Made by a program: the position numbers and the translations under genes
Shown: one piece after another, positions 40,167 through 51,503 of the stretch
How positions within the stretch are numbered: the first letter of the stretch is position 1
How the letters are laid out: each line of letters opens with the position of its first letter
Assembly: GCA_965240325.2 (NCBI GenBank)
Contig: OZ251225.1
Coordinates: 3,720,001-3,784,000 of the forward strand
Direction: 5' to 3'
Origin: Rebecca billardiae RCC1528
Lineage: Eukaryota; Haptophyta
DNA: 64,000 nt
Notes under the pieces: generated by a model
What the model was told of the DNA's origin: nothing
The model's input: only the letters and a program-made list of their open reading frames with translations
Databases searched by the model: none

Positions 40167-42758
40167 ATGATGACGATGGGACGGCCGCGGCCCGATGCGC
40201 TCGAGCGCGAGGAGCGCGCGCTGTCCGTGCCGAGCAGCCTCTGTGACCCGTACGTGGCGGCGCGCGTCGCGAGCGCGCTGCAGGCGGCGGTCGCGCGCGA
40301 GCTGCAGACGTCTCAAGGCGTCGCGAGGCTCGAACGGATCCGGGCACGCAGCGAGTCGATGCGGTCCGACATGTACAGCCGCAACCGCATTGCCTCCTGC
40401 CCGCAGCTGCACCTCGTGCTGGTACGCATGCTGGACCCGCGCGCGCGTGCGCCCCGCAACGTGCGCGCGCACGCACTGAGCGGGAGCCCTCGCGCCCACC
40501 CTCTCGCGCCGCCCCGCCGCCGTGCCGCCACCGCCGTGCGCAGCACGCCTCGGTGCGCAGCGCCACCGTGCAGCACACGCTCCCCAGACGCGCGCGCACG
40601 CACGAGGCGCCGCCTGCCATCCCGGAGATCTCGGCCACGCCGCTGCTCGACGACAGCGACCTGCCGAGCTCGCCGCTGGCGGACGCGGCGGCGAAGGCGC
40701 TGTGCACGATGGAGATCAGCAGCTCGTCCGAGTCGTCCGAGTCCGAGCCCGACGAGCAGATGGAGCCTGTCACGCGCCGCCGCACGCGCTCCCAGCTCGA
40801 GCAGGAGACGCCGCCGTCCAGACGGCGCGCGCGCCACGCGTGCAGCGCGGGCGCGGGCGTGGGCGCGGCGGCGGAGCTGCAGCCGCGCGCGCCCGGCGTG
40901 GTGGCTGCTGCGCCGATCGAGCCATGCGCCATCCACGGCCCCGTGATGACGGCGCACGACGAGAGCATGACGTCCACCCGCGACGCGCTGCCGCAGCAGC
41001 TGCCCGCGCCCGCCGCAGCGTCGGAGCCGTCGGCCGAGCCAGCGGCGGCCGGGGACGGGGAGAGCCCGCTGCAGAGCCGCGCGCGGGGTCCGCTTGGCGT
41101 GCTCGCGCGCATCTTTGGCGGGGAGCGCCACGGTTCGCCGAGTTCGGCCTCGCGCTCCGCCTCGGCCAACGCGCTGCGGCCCGACGGCGGCGCCAGCCGC
41201 GAAAGCAGCCCGCCCGCGCGCCTCCGCGGCGATCGGCGCGCCAGCCGGCTCAGCAGCGGCTCGGCGCGTGGCGCGACGCCTGCGGCGCGCAGGCCGCCTG
41301 CACGGCCGCACGACGACGCGCGCATGGACGTCGTCGACGCGCCGGAGGCTGGCGGCCGCCCCTCCTCGCGCTCGCGCGCGCGCGGCCCCAGCCCGGTGCG
41401 CCGCTCGATCTCGGGCAAGGCGCAGCTGCTCCGGCGCGGCGGCCGGCTGTCCGACGCGCCGCGCGTGCCGCGCGCGCCCAGCACCGTGCCGACGGTGCTG
41501 CAGTGGCACGGCGAGGGCAACGACGTCTCCGTCGTCGGCTCCTTCAACGCGTGGGCCGAGCGCATCCCCATGCTCCGCAGCCCCGACCACGCCGACTGGT
41601 ACGTGTGCCTCGCCCTGCCACCGGGTGAGTTTGGGTACCGCTTCGTGGTCGACGGCCAGTGGCGGCACGCGCCCGAGCAGCCGCTAGGCCGGCCGGGCGC
41701 GGGCGGCGGCGGGCTTGGCGAGCAGAACGGGCTGCTGCACAACGTGGTGGTCGTCGCGGACCAGACCGAGTACGAGCGCGAGGACCCGTGCGCCGACGGT
41801 GCGGACGCGCCGCGCCGCGACGGGGCAGGCGAGGAGGAGGAGGGGGAGGAGGAGGACGACGGCTTCTCGCAGCGCGTGTCCAGCTCGGCGCTGGCGCTGC
41901 TCGCCGGCAAGCCGCCCGCGCAGCTGCCCGCCTTTCTGCAGGTGCGTCTGCCCCCGCCGCGGCGCGTCTCTCCCGCCCGGCCGCGGCCCGCGCGTCTCGA
42001 CGCCCGCGCGCGCGCCATCTCACCGCGCGCCCCCTCTGCCCCGCCGGCGCCCTGCCCGCCTGCCCCCGTGCGCGCAGGCGGCCGCAGAGGAGGGCGTCGC
42101 CGACGCGTCCGCACGCCCGGTCCGGTCGCGCGGCGCGCCGGGTCTGCTCCCGCCCACGCGCGGCCGCGTCGTCGGGTGCCACACGCAGCACGGGCGCATC
42201 TTCGTGGCCGGCATGCCGTCCGAACCAGAGGACATGTCCGGCTGCCCGATGCCCAAGCTGCGGGGCAGCTCGGACGGGCCCGCGGAGGCGCCGTCCGCTC
42301 GGGCGGAGGGCGGGCGGCCGACCCCGGCCGATGGGCCGCTCGTGCTCAGCTACGGCATGCGCATCCCCGGCACGAGCAAGGCGAGCACGGTCGTTCTGTA
42401 CAAGCCGCGCACGCCGCGGCTCGGCACGGGCTCAGGCGCTGATCTGCTGGACGAGGGCAGCGACGCCAGCGGCTGCGGCATCGGTCGCGCGCGCCGAGTC
42501 CCTCCCAGCGTGAGCGCGGGCAAGATGATGAGCGTCGACTCGCATCACGCGCTGCCGCCGCGGCGTGACGGCGCGGGGCTTGAGCGCTCGCACTCCTCGC
42601 CGCCCTGCGTCATCGACGCGCCGTACGTCGCTAGGAGCGCCGCTGGCGAGGCGAGGCCCGTGACGCCGAGCACGGCCGCCTTGCCGTCGCCGGCTCGGCA
42701 CTGGTTCATGCCGTGGACGATGCTGGCGCCGCGCGCGCGCACGGGCGAGGCGGCGTGA
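40167..42758 (+). CDS. AMPK/SNF1 beta subunit (CBM48 plus ASC-like domain)
   Basis: Three exons, 40167-40460, 40544-41941 and 42078-42758, about 790 aa; introns 83 bp (GTGCGC) and 136 bp (GTGCGT), phase 0. The glycogen/starch-binding CBM48 domain lies at about residues 412-495: TVLQWHGEGNDVSVVGSFNA, WAERIPMLRS, WYVCLALPPGEFGYRFVVDG, QWRHAPEQPLG and a final LLHNVVVV. Near the C-terminus LVLSYGMRIPGTSKASTVVL followed by YKP matches the ASC domain that binds the alpha and gamma subunits, although it is diverged. An ~300-residue Ser/Arg/Pro-rich disordered region precedes CBM48, and an acidic EEEEGEEEDD run separates it from the ASC part. That makes it about three times the usual beta-subunit length. 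It should target SNF1/AMPK to starch-like glucan or membranes. Start may be 39996 instead of 40167. Confidence 0.85.
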
Positions 42759-43480
<722 letters not shown>

Positions 43481-43760
43481 GCCAGGCTCCCGCTCAGCAG
43501 ACCAGCAGTGCCTGGCAGCTCAGGCGGGCAGCGCGGGCCGGCGCCCGGTACCGCTCGGCGCCGGCAGCGCCGGCTTGGGGCCGGCCCGGGCGCGCGGGGC
43601 GAGCCGGGCGGCGCCGCGCGGGCGGGCCGCGGGGCCGGGGCCCGAGGCGGGCGGCGGCGTGGGCGGCGGCGCGGCCCGCCGTCCCCGCGCTGCCCCGCGG
43701 CCGTGCCGACAGCTGAGGCGCACCGAGTTCCGACCCGCGTGCACTGACTCTGGCACGCGG
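43481..43760. other. Extremely GC-rich, CpG-dense block
   Basis: About 270 bp of almost pure G and C (for example GGGCGGGCCGCGGGGCCGGG) inside an AT-richer island. Open in several frames, but composition alone explains this. No start or domain is credible. Could be a degraded exon or a CpG island. Confidence 0.5.
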
Positions 43761-43806
43761 GCACCGGCGGCTCAGATCTGCGTATAGCCTTTTGAAGGAA
43801 CCCAAC

Positions 43807-43984
43807 CAAGGGCGTTCCCGGGATCCTGCCACACGCTCCTGAAAGCAATGCCCCCCCCTGGGGGGGGCATTGCTACCGGACTGGCGCGGGCCGTAATCAA
43901 ATGTACCCGCTTGAAATAGAGGAAGCCAATTTCAATAGGAACGCGGTTCGATTTGGCGTATGACCAGTGCGGGGAACGCCCCTG
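43807..43984 (-). mobile_element. Hairpin MITE family, copy 2
   Basis: A 178-bp unit, inverted relative to copy 1, running from CAAGGGCGTTCCCGGGATCC to GCGGGGAACGCCCCTG. Its hairpin is GCAATGCCCCCCCC (43845-43858), loop T, GGGGGGGGCATTGC (43860-43873), again perfect with a one-base loop. The stem sequence differs from copy 1 at paired positions (AAAG/CTTT versus AATG/CATT), so pairing is kept while sequence changes. The conserved CCTGCCACACGCTCC block lies next to it. Confidence 0.85.
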
Positions 43985-45324
43985 TTAGTATACTGAAGAA
44001 TCACTGACGCGGTCAGTCACAGTTCGGACTCCGTGAGTCCGTGCCCGTGGGCTCCGAGTGGCGACCGCGTGACTCATGAGCCCCGGTATTGATGGTACCG
44101 CGGCAGTAGCTACGCCCTTAGTAGACTGACTCTGACTTCTCGGACTGAAGCCGCGGCCGTCAGAGTGAGACAGAGACTGAGTACACGGTTCAGACTTCAG
44201 TAGTCGGAGGCAGTCGTCAAGACGATATTCAGCTCTGATGTATACACGCCCTTGTTCTGGAAAAGGATGCCCTACTAATCAAGTAAGGAACCTATCCTAA
44301 TTGCTCGCTACTGTCAGTCTCGCGTCTGCGTCTGTGGACAGAGGACGAGGTAGTCGCATCCGTACCCGGTTAACGGCGGTGCGCGTCCTGATGACACCGA
44401 CTGCCAGAATTACGAGTGTCGTCCCAGTGCGTTGTGGCATGACGTGTGATCATCGCGCACGCGATAACAACCACAGCCCGGGCGCCGCTTGCCGAATGTC
44501 GTAGTCCGCCGCGTCGCCATCGAGAGCATGCTTTCTGAAGAGCGCATCAACACCCATGGGCGGAGCGTGCGATGATGCCGGTGGCGGCAGCTCGAGAGAG
44601 CGGCGAGCGGTGGGCATGCCTTTGCGGCGGAAGGCGTTGTGCGCGGTGAGGCTGTCTGATGCCCTTCGTGAGCGCTCGATTCCGCCGCCGTCTGCGAGTC
44701 GTCGCCGGGGCATGGTCGGTGCTGCTGTCATCGCGCGGAGATTCGTGACGTTGAACGTGGTCCGCTGCGCAGCGTGGCGGTTTGTGGCGCACCGCAACTC
44801 TACAGGTCGGCGTGGTGCCCGTTGAGATGCGCACTTTCTTCGGTCTGATGCGCGCGAGGTGGTACATACCTGTCCACGTCATGGCGCGTGGCTATGAATG
44901 TTGGCGGGTGTATTTATCAATCGATATAGGACGGAATCGACAAGCCGCGAAAATTTAAAGTTCATTCAAAACGCCGTCATGAACAGGTGCGAATTCAACT
45001 ACCACCTGGGAATCTAGAATACCGCTGCTTGGCGGAGATGAATCAACCGAATCATCGCAGGTGAATGCCGTTCAGATCTCCCATTTTATATTCATCACAA
45101 CACTGATGGGAAAGCTTCGGCGAGGTGGTTGATGTGAGGTTGATTAACCGCTGTTCGCAGTAATTCATATCCGTAGCTTACCCGAGTTACCCCGCCCTGA
45201 TAATGAGATTACTATCGGCTTTCCTTTAAACCAGCGAACCGTAACTGCAGATTCCCCCCGCGCCAATAAAAACTCACGCGCGAACACAAAGGGTGGGAAA
45301 GCGAAACGCCGTAACGCGGCACGC
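43985..45324. other. Repeat island, part 2: no confident gene
   Basis: Mixed composition; 44880-45290 is markedly less GC-rich than the window average. A 115-codon minus-strand frame at 44450-44797 (ending PGLWLLSRAR) has no family I recognise, and I do not call it. Nothing else is supported. Confidence 0.45.
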
Positions 45325-46229
45325 GCGCGCGCGCGCGGCGCGGCGCGCTGCGGCCGTCGAGTTGCCGTGCGAAGGCGGCGCGTTGCTTGCGTGGCATCGG
45401 AACACGGCCATGCTCCGCACTGCGCCCCGCAGCTCGCTCCTCGTCTACTTGTCCACGCCTACGATCAGCGCGCATGCGAGCGTCGCCTCGGAATGAGCAG
45501 CCCGCGCCGGCCTCAGCCGTGAGCGCCCGCCTGGCGCGCGATGTGATCAACTCGGGGCACGAGCTGCGGCTGAGCGAGGAAGCATCTGCCTGCGCGCAAG
45601 CCGCGCCGCCTTGAGACACCGATCGTGAGCAGGGCATGCACCTTGCACGCAACTATTCGTCTTGCCCTTGCGAATTTTGCGGTGCCCTTGAAAGGACTCC
45701 TCATCAGAGCAACTACTCAGGCATGGCATGACGGCAGCCACGCGCGCAGGCGATGCATATAGATGTACACGAGTCGCTGCGCGCACACGCAACCCGAAGA
45801 CTCCGATTCATCGCGTCAGGGCGCTCACGGTCTGTTGTTTCATCTCCACTGCATGCAAGGCTAGTGCAGGCTGATCCGTGATCGGCATTCGTCGGCCGCC
45901 GTCTGAAGCTGCATCAACGCGCACGATCGATGTCTCAAGGCGGCGCGGCTTGCGCGCAGGCACATGCTTCCTCGCTCAGCCGCAGCTCGTGCCCCGAGTT
46001 GATCGCACCGCGCGCCAGGCGGGTGCTCACGGCTGAGGCCGGCGCGGGCTGCTCATTCCGAGGCGACGCTCGCATGCGCGCTGATCGTACAGTAGGCGTG
46101 GCAACGTCGACGAGGAGCGAGCTGCGGGGCGCAGTGCGGAGCATGGCCGTGTTCCGATGCCACGCAAGCAACGCGCCGCCTTCGCACGGCAACTCGACGG
46201 CCGCAGCGCGCCGCGCCGCGCGCGCGCCA
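45325..46229. repeat. Large imperfect palindrome with ~300-bp arms
   Basis: Left arm 45325-45627 and right arm 45922-46229 are reverse complements at high identity, for example CCTTGAGACACCGATCGTG (left) against CACGATCGATGTCTCAAGG (right), and GGCATCGGAACACGGCCATG (left) against CATGGCCGTGTTCCGATGCC (right). The spacer is about 294 bp. The arms' outer ends run into a (CG)n tract. Both arms translate to the same Arg/Ala/Ser-rich peptide, which carries no known domain, so the duplication is of DNA rather than a visible gene. Confidence 0.85.
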
Positions 46230-46290
46230 AGCGCTGGTGCGCCGCAGTCCGGGTTGGCGGCCGCCACTGGCGCAGCGCCAGGCGGCCGGA

Positions 46291-46364
46291 GGGGGTTTGC
46301 CCCCCACCGGGCCAGGGGGGCAAAACCCTCGCGGAGCGTGTGGCAGGGGCCCGTGAACGCCCTT
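46291..46364 (+). mobile_element. Hairpin MITE family, truncated copy 3
   Basis: Only the hairpin half remains: GGGTTTGCCCCCC (46293-46305), a short loop, GGGGGGCAAAACCC (46315-46328), then GGAGCGTGTGGCAGGGGCCC and GTGAACGCCCTTG. The left half of the element (CATACGCCAAAT and following) is absent, and the sequence before it is another GC palindrome. The stem sequence is again different from copies 1 and 2 while pairing is retained apart from one bulge. Confidence 0.7.
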
Positions 46365-47517
46365 GCTGGGGAAATATGGGGGTACTGGAGCAAGGGCGGT
46401 TAACTGGAGCTTCACACACTTGATTCTGACACACGAGTCCGACACACACACAGACACAGTCTCACACGCAACTCCGCAAGTACACGATGTCAACGCGGTC
46501 ATGTCCAGACCGTACGCACAAGGCTGGAAAGCTCAACTTCGTCCGGCCCAACCACCTTACTAGAAACATTTCAAATGAAATGGCCGCCCGCAGCACGGCA
46601 GCCTCGCTCCCGCCGCGGCGCGACAGTCAGCCGGCCGCAGTGCGGAGAGCAGGGCCAAGCCGAGCCATGGGATCGGGTGAAATGTGTGATGCAGGTCCGG
46701 CATCCGACCTCGTGGCCCCTCCCGGGACTCATGTCTAGACTACGCGGCATCGTCTCCGCCCATAATCCCTCACCGAAGCAAAATTTTATTCGCTGACCGC
46801 GCCGAGCCGCCGACAGGCGCCTGCGGCGACCCGAGTACCGGCAGCGCCGCACTGAATCAGACTGTCGCAAACTGTCGGTAACTTGCGACTCTTCGGAGAG
46901 CCAGAAAGCGCGCTATCCAGACTCAGGAAGGCCAGATAGAAGGCCAATGTACAGTATCACATGCGCACTCTTTCATGGCAGCAGTCTTTCGCGTGACGCG
47001 GGCAAAGAGGCCGGAACTCGGTAGTGCAAGTCGGGCAGCCGCATGCGCATGTGGGTTGGCGTCCGGTTGCAGTCGGGCTGAGTTGAGCCGCGCTCAGCAT
47101 CGGTAACTAGAGTGCAACGAACCGCCGCCTGGCCGCCTGGCCGCCTTGCCGCCTCGGCCATGTCAGCCGCCGCGGTCTTAAAGCCCATGCGACGGGCGCT
47201 GTTCTCAGATGACGGGCCGTGGGCCCGTGGCGCCCATCGCGGCTCGCGCAGATCTAGAGGCGCATGATCATTGTGGACTAACGACTTTAATTATGCGAGT
47301 AGCGAGTAATGAAATTTTAACCAAGTGTGCACTACATTAATAACACATAGTAAACTGCACAGTTTACTCAGAATAGAGGCGCACACTACGGGATATCGAT
47401 CAGCAGTGTGCATGATGGCCTGATGGGGGAAACGCAATTGTTCAAAATAGTCGTTCAGCAGTCCCAGACGGCGTCGTCCCAACAATCGCGAATCTCCACC
47501 ACCACTGCTTGATTCCG
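46365..47517. other. Spacer upstream of the HPP gene
   Basis: No gene recognised. A partial 57-bp repeat copy lies at 47359-47386, and the 230 bp before the HPP start codon is AT-richer, the likely promoter. Confidence 0.45.
47359..47386 (+). repeat. 57-bp dispersed repeat, partial copy e
   Basis: ACAGTTTACTCAGAATAGAG followed by GCGCACAC, matching the first half of the unit with substitutions. It lies about 130 bp before the HPP start codon. Confidence 0.6.
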
Positions 47518-48363
47518 ATGGAGCGCGGCTTCCCCATCCGTCCCAGCCACATGGACGAGGCGAGGGTGGCAGACGCCACCACGGCCATGCTACCCAATGG
47601 CCCGCAAAGTGACGAGCCAACCAGCGGCGATGCGCCTGCCAAGGTGCCGCCCGCAGAGCCGGCTGCGCCAGTCAAGAAGCCCTCACCGTACGTCACTCAT
47701 TACGTGACGGCCACCATCGCGAGCTTCCTCGGCCTCGGCGGGCTCTTCGTCATCGAGTACATCATGCGCGTGATGCACATCATGCCTGACCCGATGCTTG
47801 GGGTGGGCTCTTTCGCAGCGGTCGCCACGCTCATGTACGCCGCGCCTGCCGCTCCGCTAGGCAAGCCGCTCAATCTCTTCTACGGCCACTTCCTCTCCAT
47901 CGTTGTCGCGCTTCTCGTCTTCCACGCGTGCGAGGCCATGGGGTGGCCGTGGCAGCTGCAGGTCGCGACTGGCGTCTCGCTCTCCATCGGTCTGATGGTG
48001 CAGCAGAAGGTGCCGCACCCGCCGGCCGCCGCGTGCGCGTTCATCTTCCTGCAGTTCACGCGCGCGCACACGCAGCCGCTCTTTGGCATGCTCTACATGC
48101 TCTTCCCCGCGCTGGTCGGGTGCGCGTGGATGCTCTTCGTGCAGCGCGCGGTACACTTCTGCGCCGACTACATCTTCGACGCCGTGCAGGCGCGCAAGGC
48201 ACGCCGGGATGCCAACCGGTCAGACCAGCCCGACGGCGCGAGCTACAACGGTGCACATGTCACTCCGAGCACCAGCAGCTTTGACAGCGGCATCAAGGTG
48301 ACGGGGTCAGAAGAACAATCCCAGCCGCCTCACCCGCCGACGAGGTCATCCGATCTCGTCTAA
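47518..48363 (+). CDS. HPP family integral membrane protein
   Basis: Intronless, 281 aa from the first ATG of the frame. The HPP family is named for the His-Pro-Pro triplet, here QKVPHPPAAACAF at about residue 165. The second signature GSFAAVATLMYAAPAAPLGK, followed by LNLFYGHFLS, matches the family's GSFGA...AAP.SPLAQPRN..GGH region. Four membrane helices at about 66-85, 100-120, 125-145 and 150-215 (the last pair closely spaced). The ~60-residue N-terminus is Ala/Pro-rich and the C-terminal ~60 residues are polar and probably disordered. Plant relatives include chloroplast nitrite transporters, so small-anion transport is possible; no plastid leader is evident here, so location and substrate stay open. 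Confidence 0.85.
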   Translation: MERGFPIRPSHMDEARVADATTAMLPNGPQSDEPTSGDAPAKVPPAEPAAPVKKPSPYVTHYVTATIASFLGLGGLFVIEYIMRVMHIMPDPMLGVGSFAAVATLMYAAPAAPLGKPLNLFYGHFLSIVVALLVFHACEAMGWPWQLQVATGVSLSIGLMVQQKVPHPPAAACAFIFLQFTRAHTQPLFGMLYMLFPALVGCAWMLFVQRAVHFCADYIFDAVQARKARRDANRSDQPDGASYNGAHVTPSTSSFDSGIKVTGSEEQSQPPHPPTRSSDLV

Positions 48364-49218
48364 GCCTGGCTGTCAGGCAGAATGACCCCGCGAGCAAGCG
48401 CGCCGCAGCTTCCCAAGCTGCAGGCCCAGCATCATCGTCGCGCGTTTGTGGATCCTCTGATCGGTCAGTCGTCGTCAGACGTGACTGAGCTGCACGCCAT
48501 TGCATGCGCCCACGACCACACACGTACGTTGTGTCACGTGAACGTCAGACGTCCGCATACAGTCGTGTGAGTGGCATCGTGAGACAGTTACGAGTGAGCT
48601 ATGACTAGTGAGTGCATGGCGACTGACGTTCGTAACGGGCATCCGGGACTCGTAACGTTACTAGCTCACCGGTCCGAGTGATGGATCACTCGTCCGGCGG
48701 CGCCGGATGAGTCGTCATGAGACTGAGTATAAATGACGATGATATGTTTATATAATATCTTATCACATCGGCGAATGAGTTACTCACCCGCCTACGGAGT
48801 ACGGTTACTCATCGTATACTACTCGTCATATATAATGATATATATATATATATAAATCAATCGTCGATCGTCCCGCCGATTAAATTAACTATATGACAGC
48901 CGCCAGCGTGAGTAACTACCGTATACTGTACAGACTACACTCTACAGTTACACGTCGTACTCTACGTAGTACCGCTGTACCGCCGCCGGGCGTAGCTACG
49001 TACTGCGGGCCCGGTCGTGTACGCAGTGACTGTGACTGTGAGCTCGTCGGCGGCGCCACTGCTGTGCGACGGTGCGTCGTCAGACTCGGAGTGAGCTGCC
49101 AGTAGTGAGCCAGTACCTGTACCGTAGTCATGTAAGGACTCCGAGTGTCCGAGGGCGAGTGACTGCAGACTGTCGGACCCGCCGTTGAGTCATGAGTGTC
49201 AACTGCTACGACTGCCAC
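48364..49218. other. Spacer downstream of the HPP gene
   Basis: Low-complexity sequence with short TA runs at 48836-48854. No gene seen. Confidence 0.5.
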
Positions 49219-49220
49219 TA

Positions 49221-49750
49221 CAGGCAATCGCGGGCAATAAGAAGTCAGAGATCTCACGGCTAGTCTCGGTTTCTTAGCCGTTTGGTAGCCCGACCGCCTA
49301 CGGAGTCTCGATCAGTTTCTTAGCAGTTAGCTAGGTCCGCCCGCCGCGCAGGCGCGGGGGTCCGCAGGCGGGGGCTGAGCCCCCCGCTGAGTCTTTAGGC
49401 CCGGCCGGCGAGGCCGAAGAAAAAGTTTAGGCCGCCATTTTGGAGCAAATCTGGCATGATGTTGCATGGATGCTGCGCGCACTGGCCAGGAGTCAGTCAT
49501 CAGGAGAAGTCGGGAATCCTTGGCCTGTACTCGTAGTCGGGCCGCGGGCGCCGCCGGTCCCACGGGCACTGCGGCCTCACGGCGGACCACTCGTCAGCCG
49601 CGACGACATAGTCCCGATGATTTCTTAGTGTGACTATGTCTATGCGTATAGCGAACCAGCCAATCGCTAGTCTCAGTTTCTAGGCCAGATCCGCAGATAG
49701 CAAGCCCCAGTTTCTTAACGTGACAGCTCCTTATTGCCCGCGATTGCCTG
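49221..49750. mobile_element. 530-bp MITE with 21-bp TIRs and TA duplication
   Basis: Perfect 21-bp terminal inverted repeats: CAGGCAATCGCGGGCAATAA plus G at 49221-49241 and its reverse complement at 49730-49750. Each end is bordered by TA (49219-49220 and 49751-49752), the target duplication made by Tc1/mariner-type transposases. No transposase frame inside, so non-autonomous. It contains a GC hairpin region (about 49340-49385: GGCGGGGGCTGAGCCCCCCG) and a short direct repeat GCTAGTCTC(G/A)GTTTCT at about 49259 and 49666. Confidence 0.85.
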
Positions 49751-49752
49751 TA

Positions 49753-50632
49753 TAGCGTCACTGACGGTTGAGCAGTCTTGAGTCTCGTCAGACGCCCTCA
49801 GACTCAGAGTGAGTACGTCAGTGACTCAGACTGGCTTCGGGCTCGGCGGGACTTGAGACACACTACTGCGTATTGCTGGCGTTGCGCGCGGCGGGCCTGG
49901 CGGCGGGCTGGCGACTGGCGAGTCACGGAGTAGTCGGACCCGGAGCCGCGTGCCCGGGCCTCGCCACGTCAACGTGGCCAGTCACGTCGTCACGAGACAC
50001 GCCAGACAGTGAGTAGTCAGACTGACCAGACGACTGTAACGACGAGTCGTCGGTTAAATAATGGCGCCGGCACTCCGCACTCGGCCTCGCCGTCGGGCCG
50101 GCACTCCGGCTAGCGGTGACACTGACAGCGCCGACTGACTGAGAGTGAGGACTGAGGGTCAGGCCCCGCCCCGGCCGAGTCAGGGCAGCAGCGGGCGAGG
50201 TGGTGTGTAGCGTGTGCCGGCGACTGCGGCTGTGAGGCCCCTGCCGTGGGCCCCGCGGTGTGGCGCGGCACCCCGGAAGGCGCCCCGGCGGCGCGGTCGG
50301 TCGGGGCCGCCGGAGGGCAGGGCGCCTGGGCAGCATGTCGCCACTCGTCATCATCAGGCCGCCGCCGCCCACCGGCACGTGCTGGAGACCTGGATGCCGG
50401 AGTGGAGTGATGCCAGACACGGAGACACTTCCAGCCGAGCTGCACGTTGATCAGGCCAGCTGCGCGCAGCGCTGAGGCCGCCACCCTGCAGTTCGTGACA
50501 AAGCCCACACCGAGCGGCCGCCGGGCGGTTGCGATGGCGCACGCAGTGGTGATGCCAAGCGGCAGGGCCTGGTCGGGCGGAATCCATCCGGAGCGCCCGC
50601 AACCCACCGCCATCCCCTGGCGGAGGGTTGCG

Positions 50633-50680
<48 letters not shown>

Positions 50681-50700
50681 CCGCTGCTGCGTGCGCGACT
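49753..50700. other. Spacer with GA tract, 3' side of the RING gene
   Basis: GC-rich but without a recognisable protein; several mutually overlapping open frames are compositional. It contains (GA)n at 50635-50678. 50700 is the 3' flank of the RING gene. Confidence 0.5.
50635..50678 (+). repeat. (GA)n microsatellite
   Basis: About 22 uninterrupted GA units, located just past the stop codon side of the RING-H2 gene, so probably in its 3' UTR or terminator region. Confidence 0.95.
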
Positions 50701-51321
50701 CTAGCGAGTGCTCGGCCCTGCAACGCGCCATATCCGCGCCACGCCCTGATCAGAGTACTCCACCTCGACGTAGCCCGCGCGCGCGCGATCAGCCTCGGGA
50801 ATGTAGCTCGGCCGCGGGATGTCTGGCGCAGGCGTGGGCTCATACCGCTTGATCACGCCGCCGTCGCGGGTGAATCCAAAGGCGCGGCGCGTCGGCGGGC
50901 GCTCTGGTGGCACCAACAGCGCCCGCACGTCGACACGGCAGAGTGGGCAGTACACCGACTTCCCCAGCCATTGGCGTGCGCACGCGGCGTGGAAGCAGTG
51001 ACCCGCCGCGCATGGCAGCCGTGCGACGGGCTCGTCGTCGGCAAAGTCCTGCAGGCAGACCGCGCACTCGCTGTAGGGGAATGTGGCTGCAAAGCGCACG
51101 AAGGGTACCACGCTGAGCATGCGCAGCTCATCCTCCGACAGCCTGTCCACCGACGGGGGCTTCGACTGATTCAACCGCTCGTCGAGCCGGCGGAAGTAGT
51201 CCTCAAGATCCTCCATCACGTGCGCCGGCGGCGGGCCCCTGGGATGTGGCCGGTGCTCCGCGGCATCGCCATCGTCGGAGTCCTCGTCGCTGCCGATGTG
51301 GTCCCATCGCGAGTAGTCCAT
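50701..51321 (-). CDS. RING-H2 finger protein, probable E3 ubiquitin ligase
   Basis: Intronless, 206 aa. The RING-H2 finger lies at about residues 85-130: CAVCLQDF, LPCAAGHCFHAAC, and SVYCPLCRVDV, giving the C3H2C3 zinc-ligand order. Such fingers recruit E2 enzymes. The N-terminus is acidic (SDEDSDDGDAAEH) and a short amphipathic segment (MEDLEDYFRRLDERLNQ) precedes the finger, similar in layout to small soluble RING-H2 E3s. No membrane helix. The frame is open upstream without an ATG until beyond the neighbouring gene, so Met at 51321 (MDYSRWDHIG) is taken as start. It is divergent from the condensin gene, with 182 bp between start codons. Substrates unknown. Confidence 0.88.
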   Translation of the reverse strand: MDYSRWDHIGSDEDSDDGDAAEHRPHPRGPPPAHVMEDLEDYFRRLDERLNQSKPPSVDRLSEDELRMLSVVPFVRFAATFPYSECAVCLQDFADDEPVARLPCAAGHCFHAACARQWLGKSVYCPLCRVDVRALLVPPERPPTRRAFGFTRDGGVIKRYEPTPAPDIPRPSYIPEADRARAGYVEVEYSDQGVARIWRVAGPSTR

Positions 51322-51503
51322 GGACGACTTGGTGCCAGACGACGCGAGCGCCGAGCGGCCGATGAACCGCCGCCGCCGCCACTGCGCACTCGATACCGCA
51401 CGACCCCCGGTCGCGAAAACCCGCACCGTTGAGGGCGGCCCCGGATTCCTCCTTCAGTCCGGCGAGCGCGAACCAAGGATTTCAAAACGTCCGCTTGGCC
51501 GCC

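Noticed and set aside
44450-44797. 115-codon minus-strand frame in the repeat island
   Set aside because: No recognised family, no conserved motif, located among repeats; evidence too thin to call a gene.
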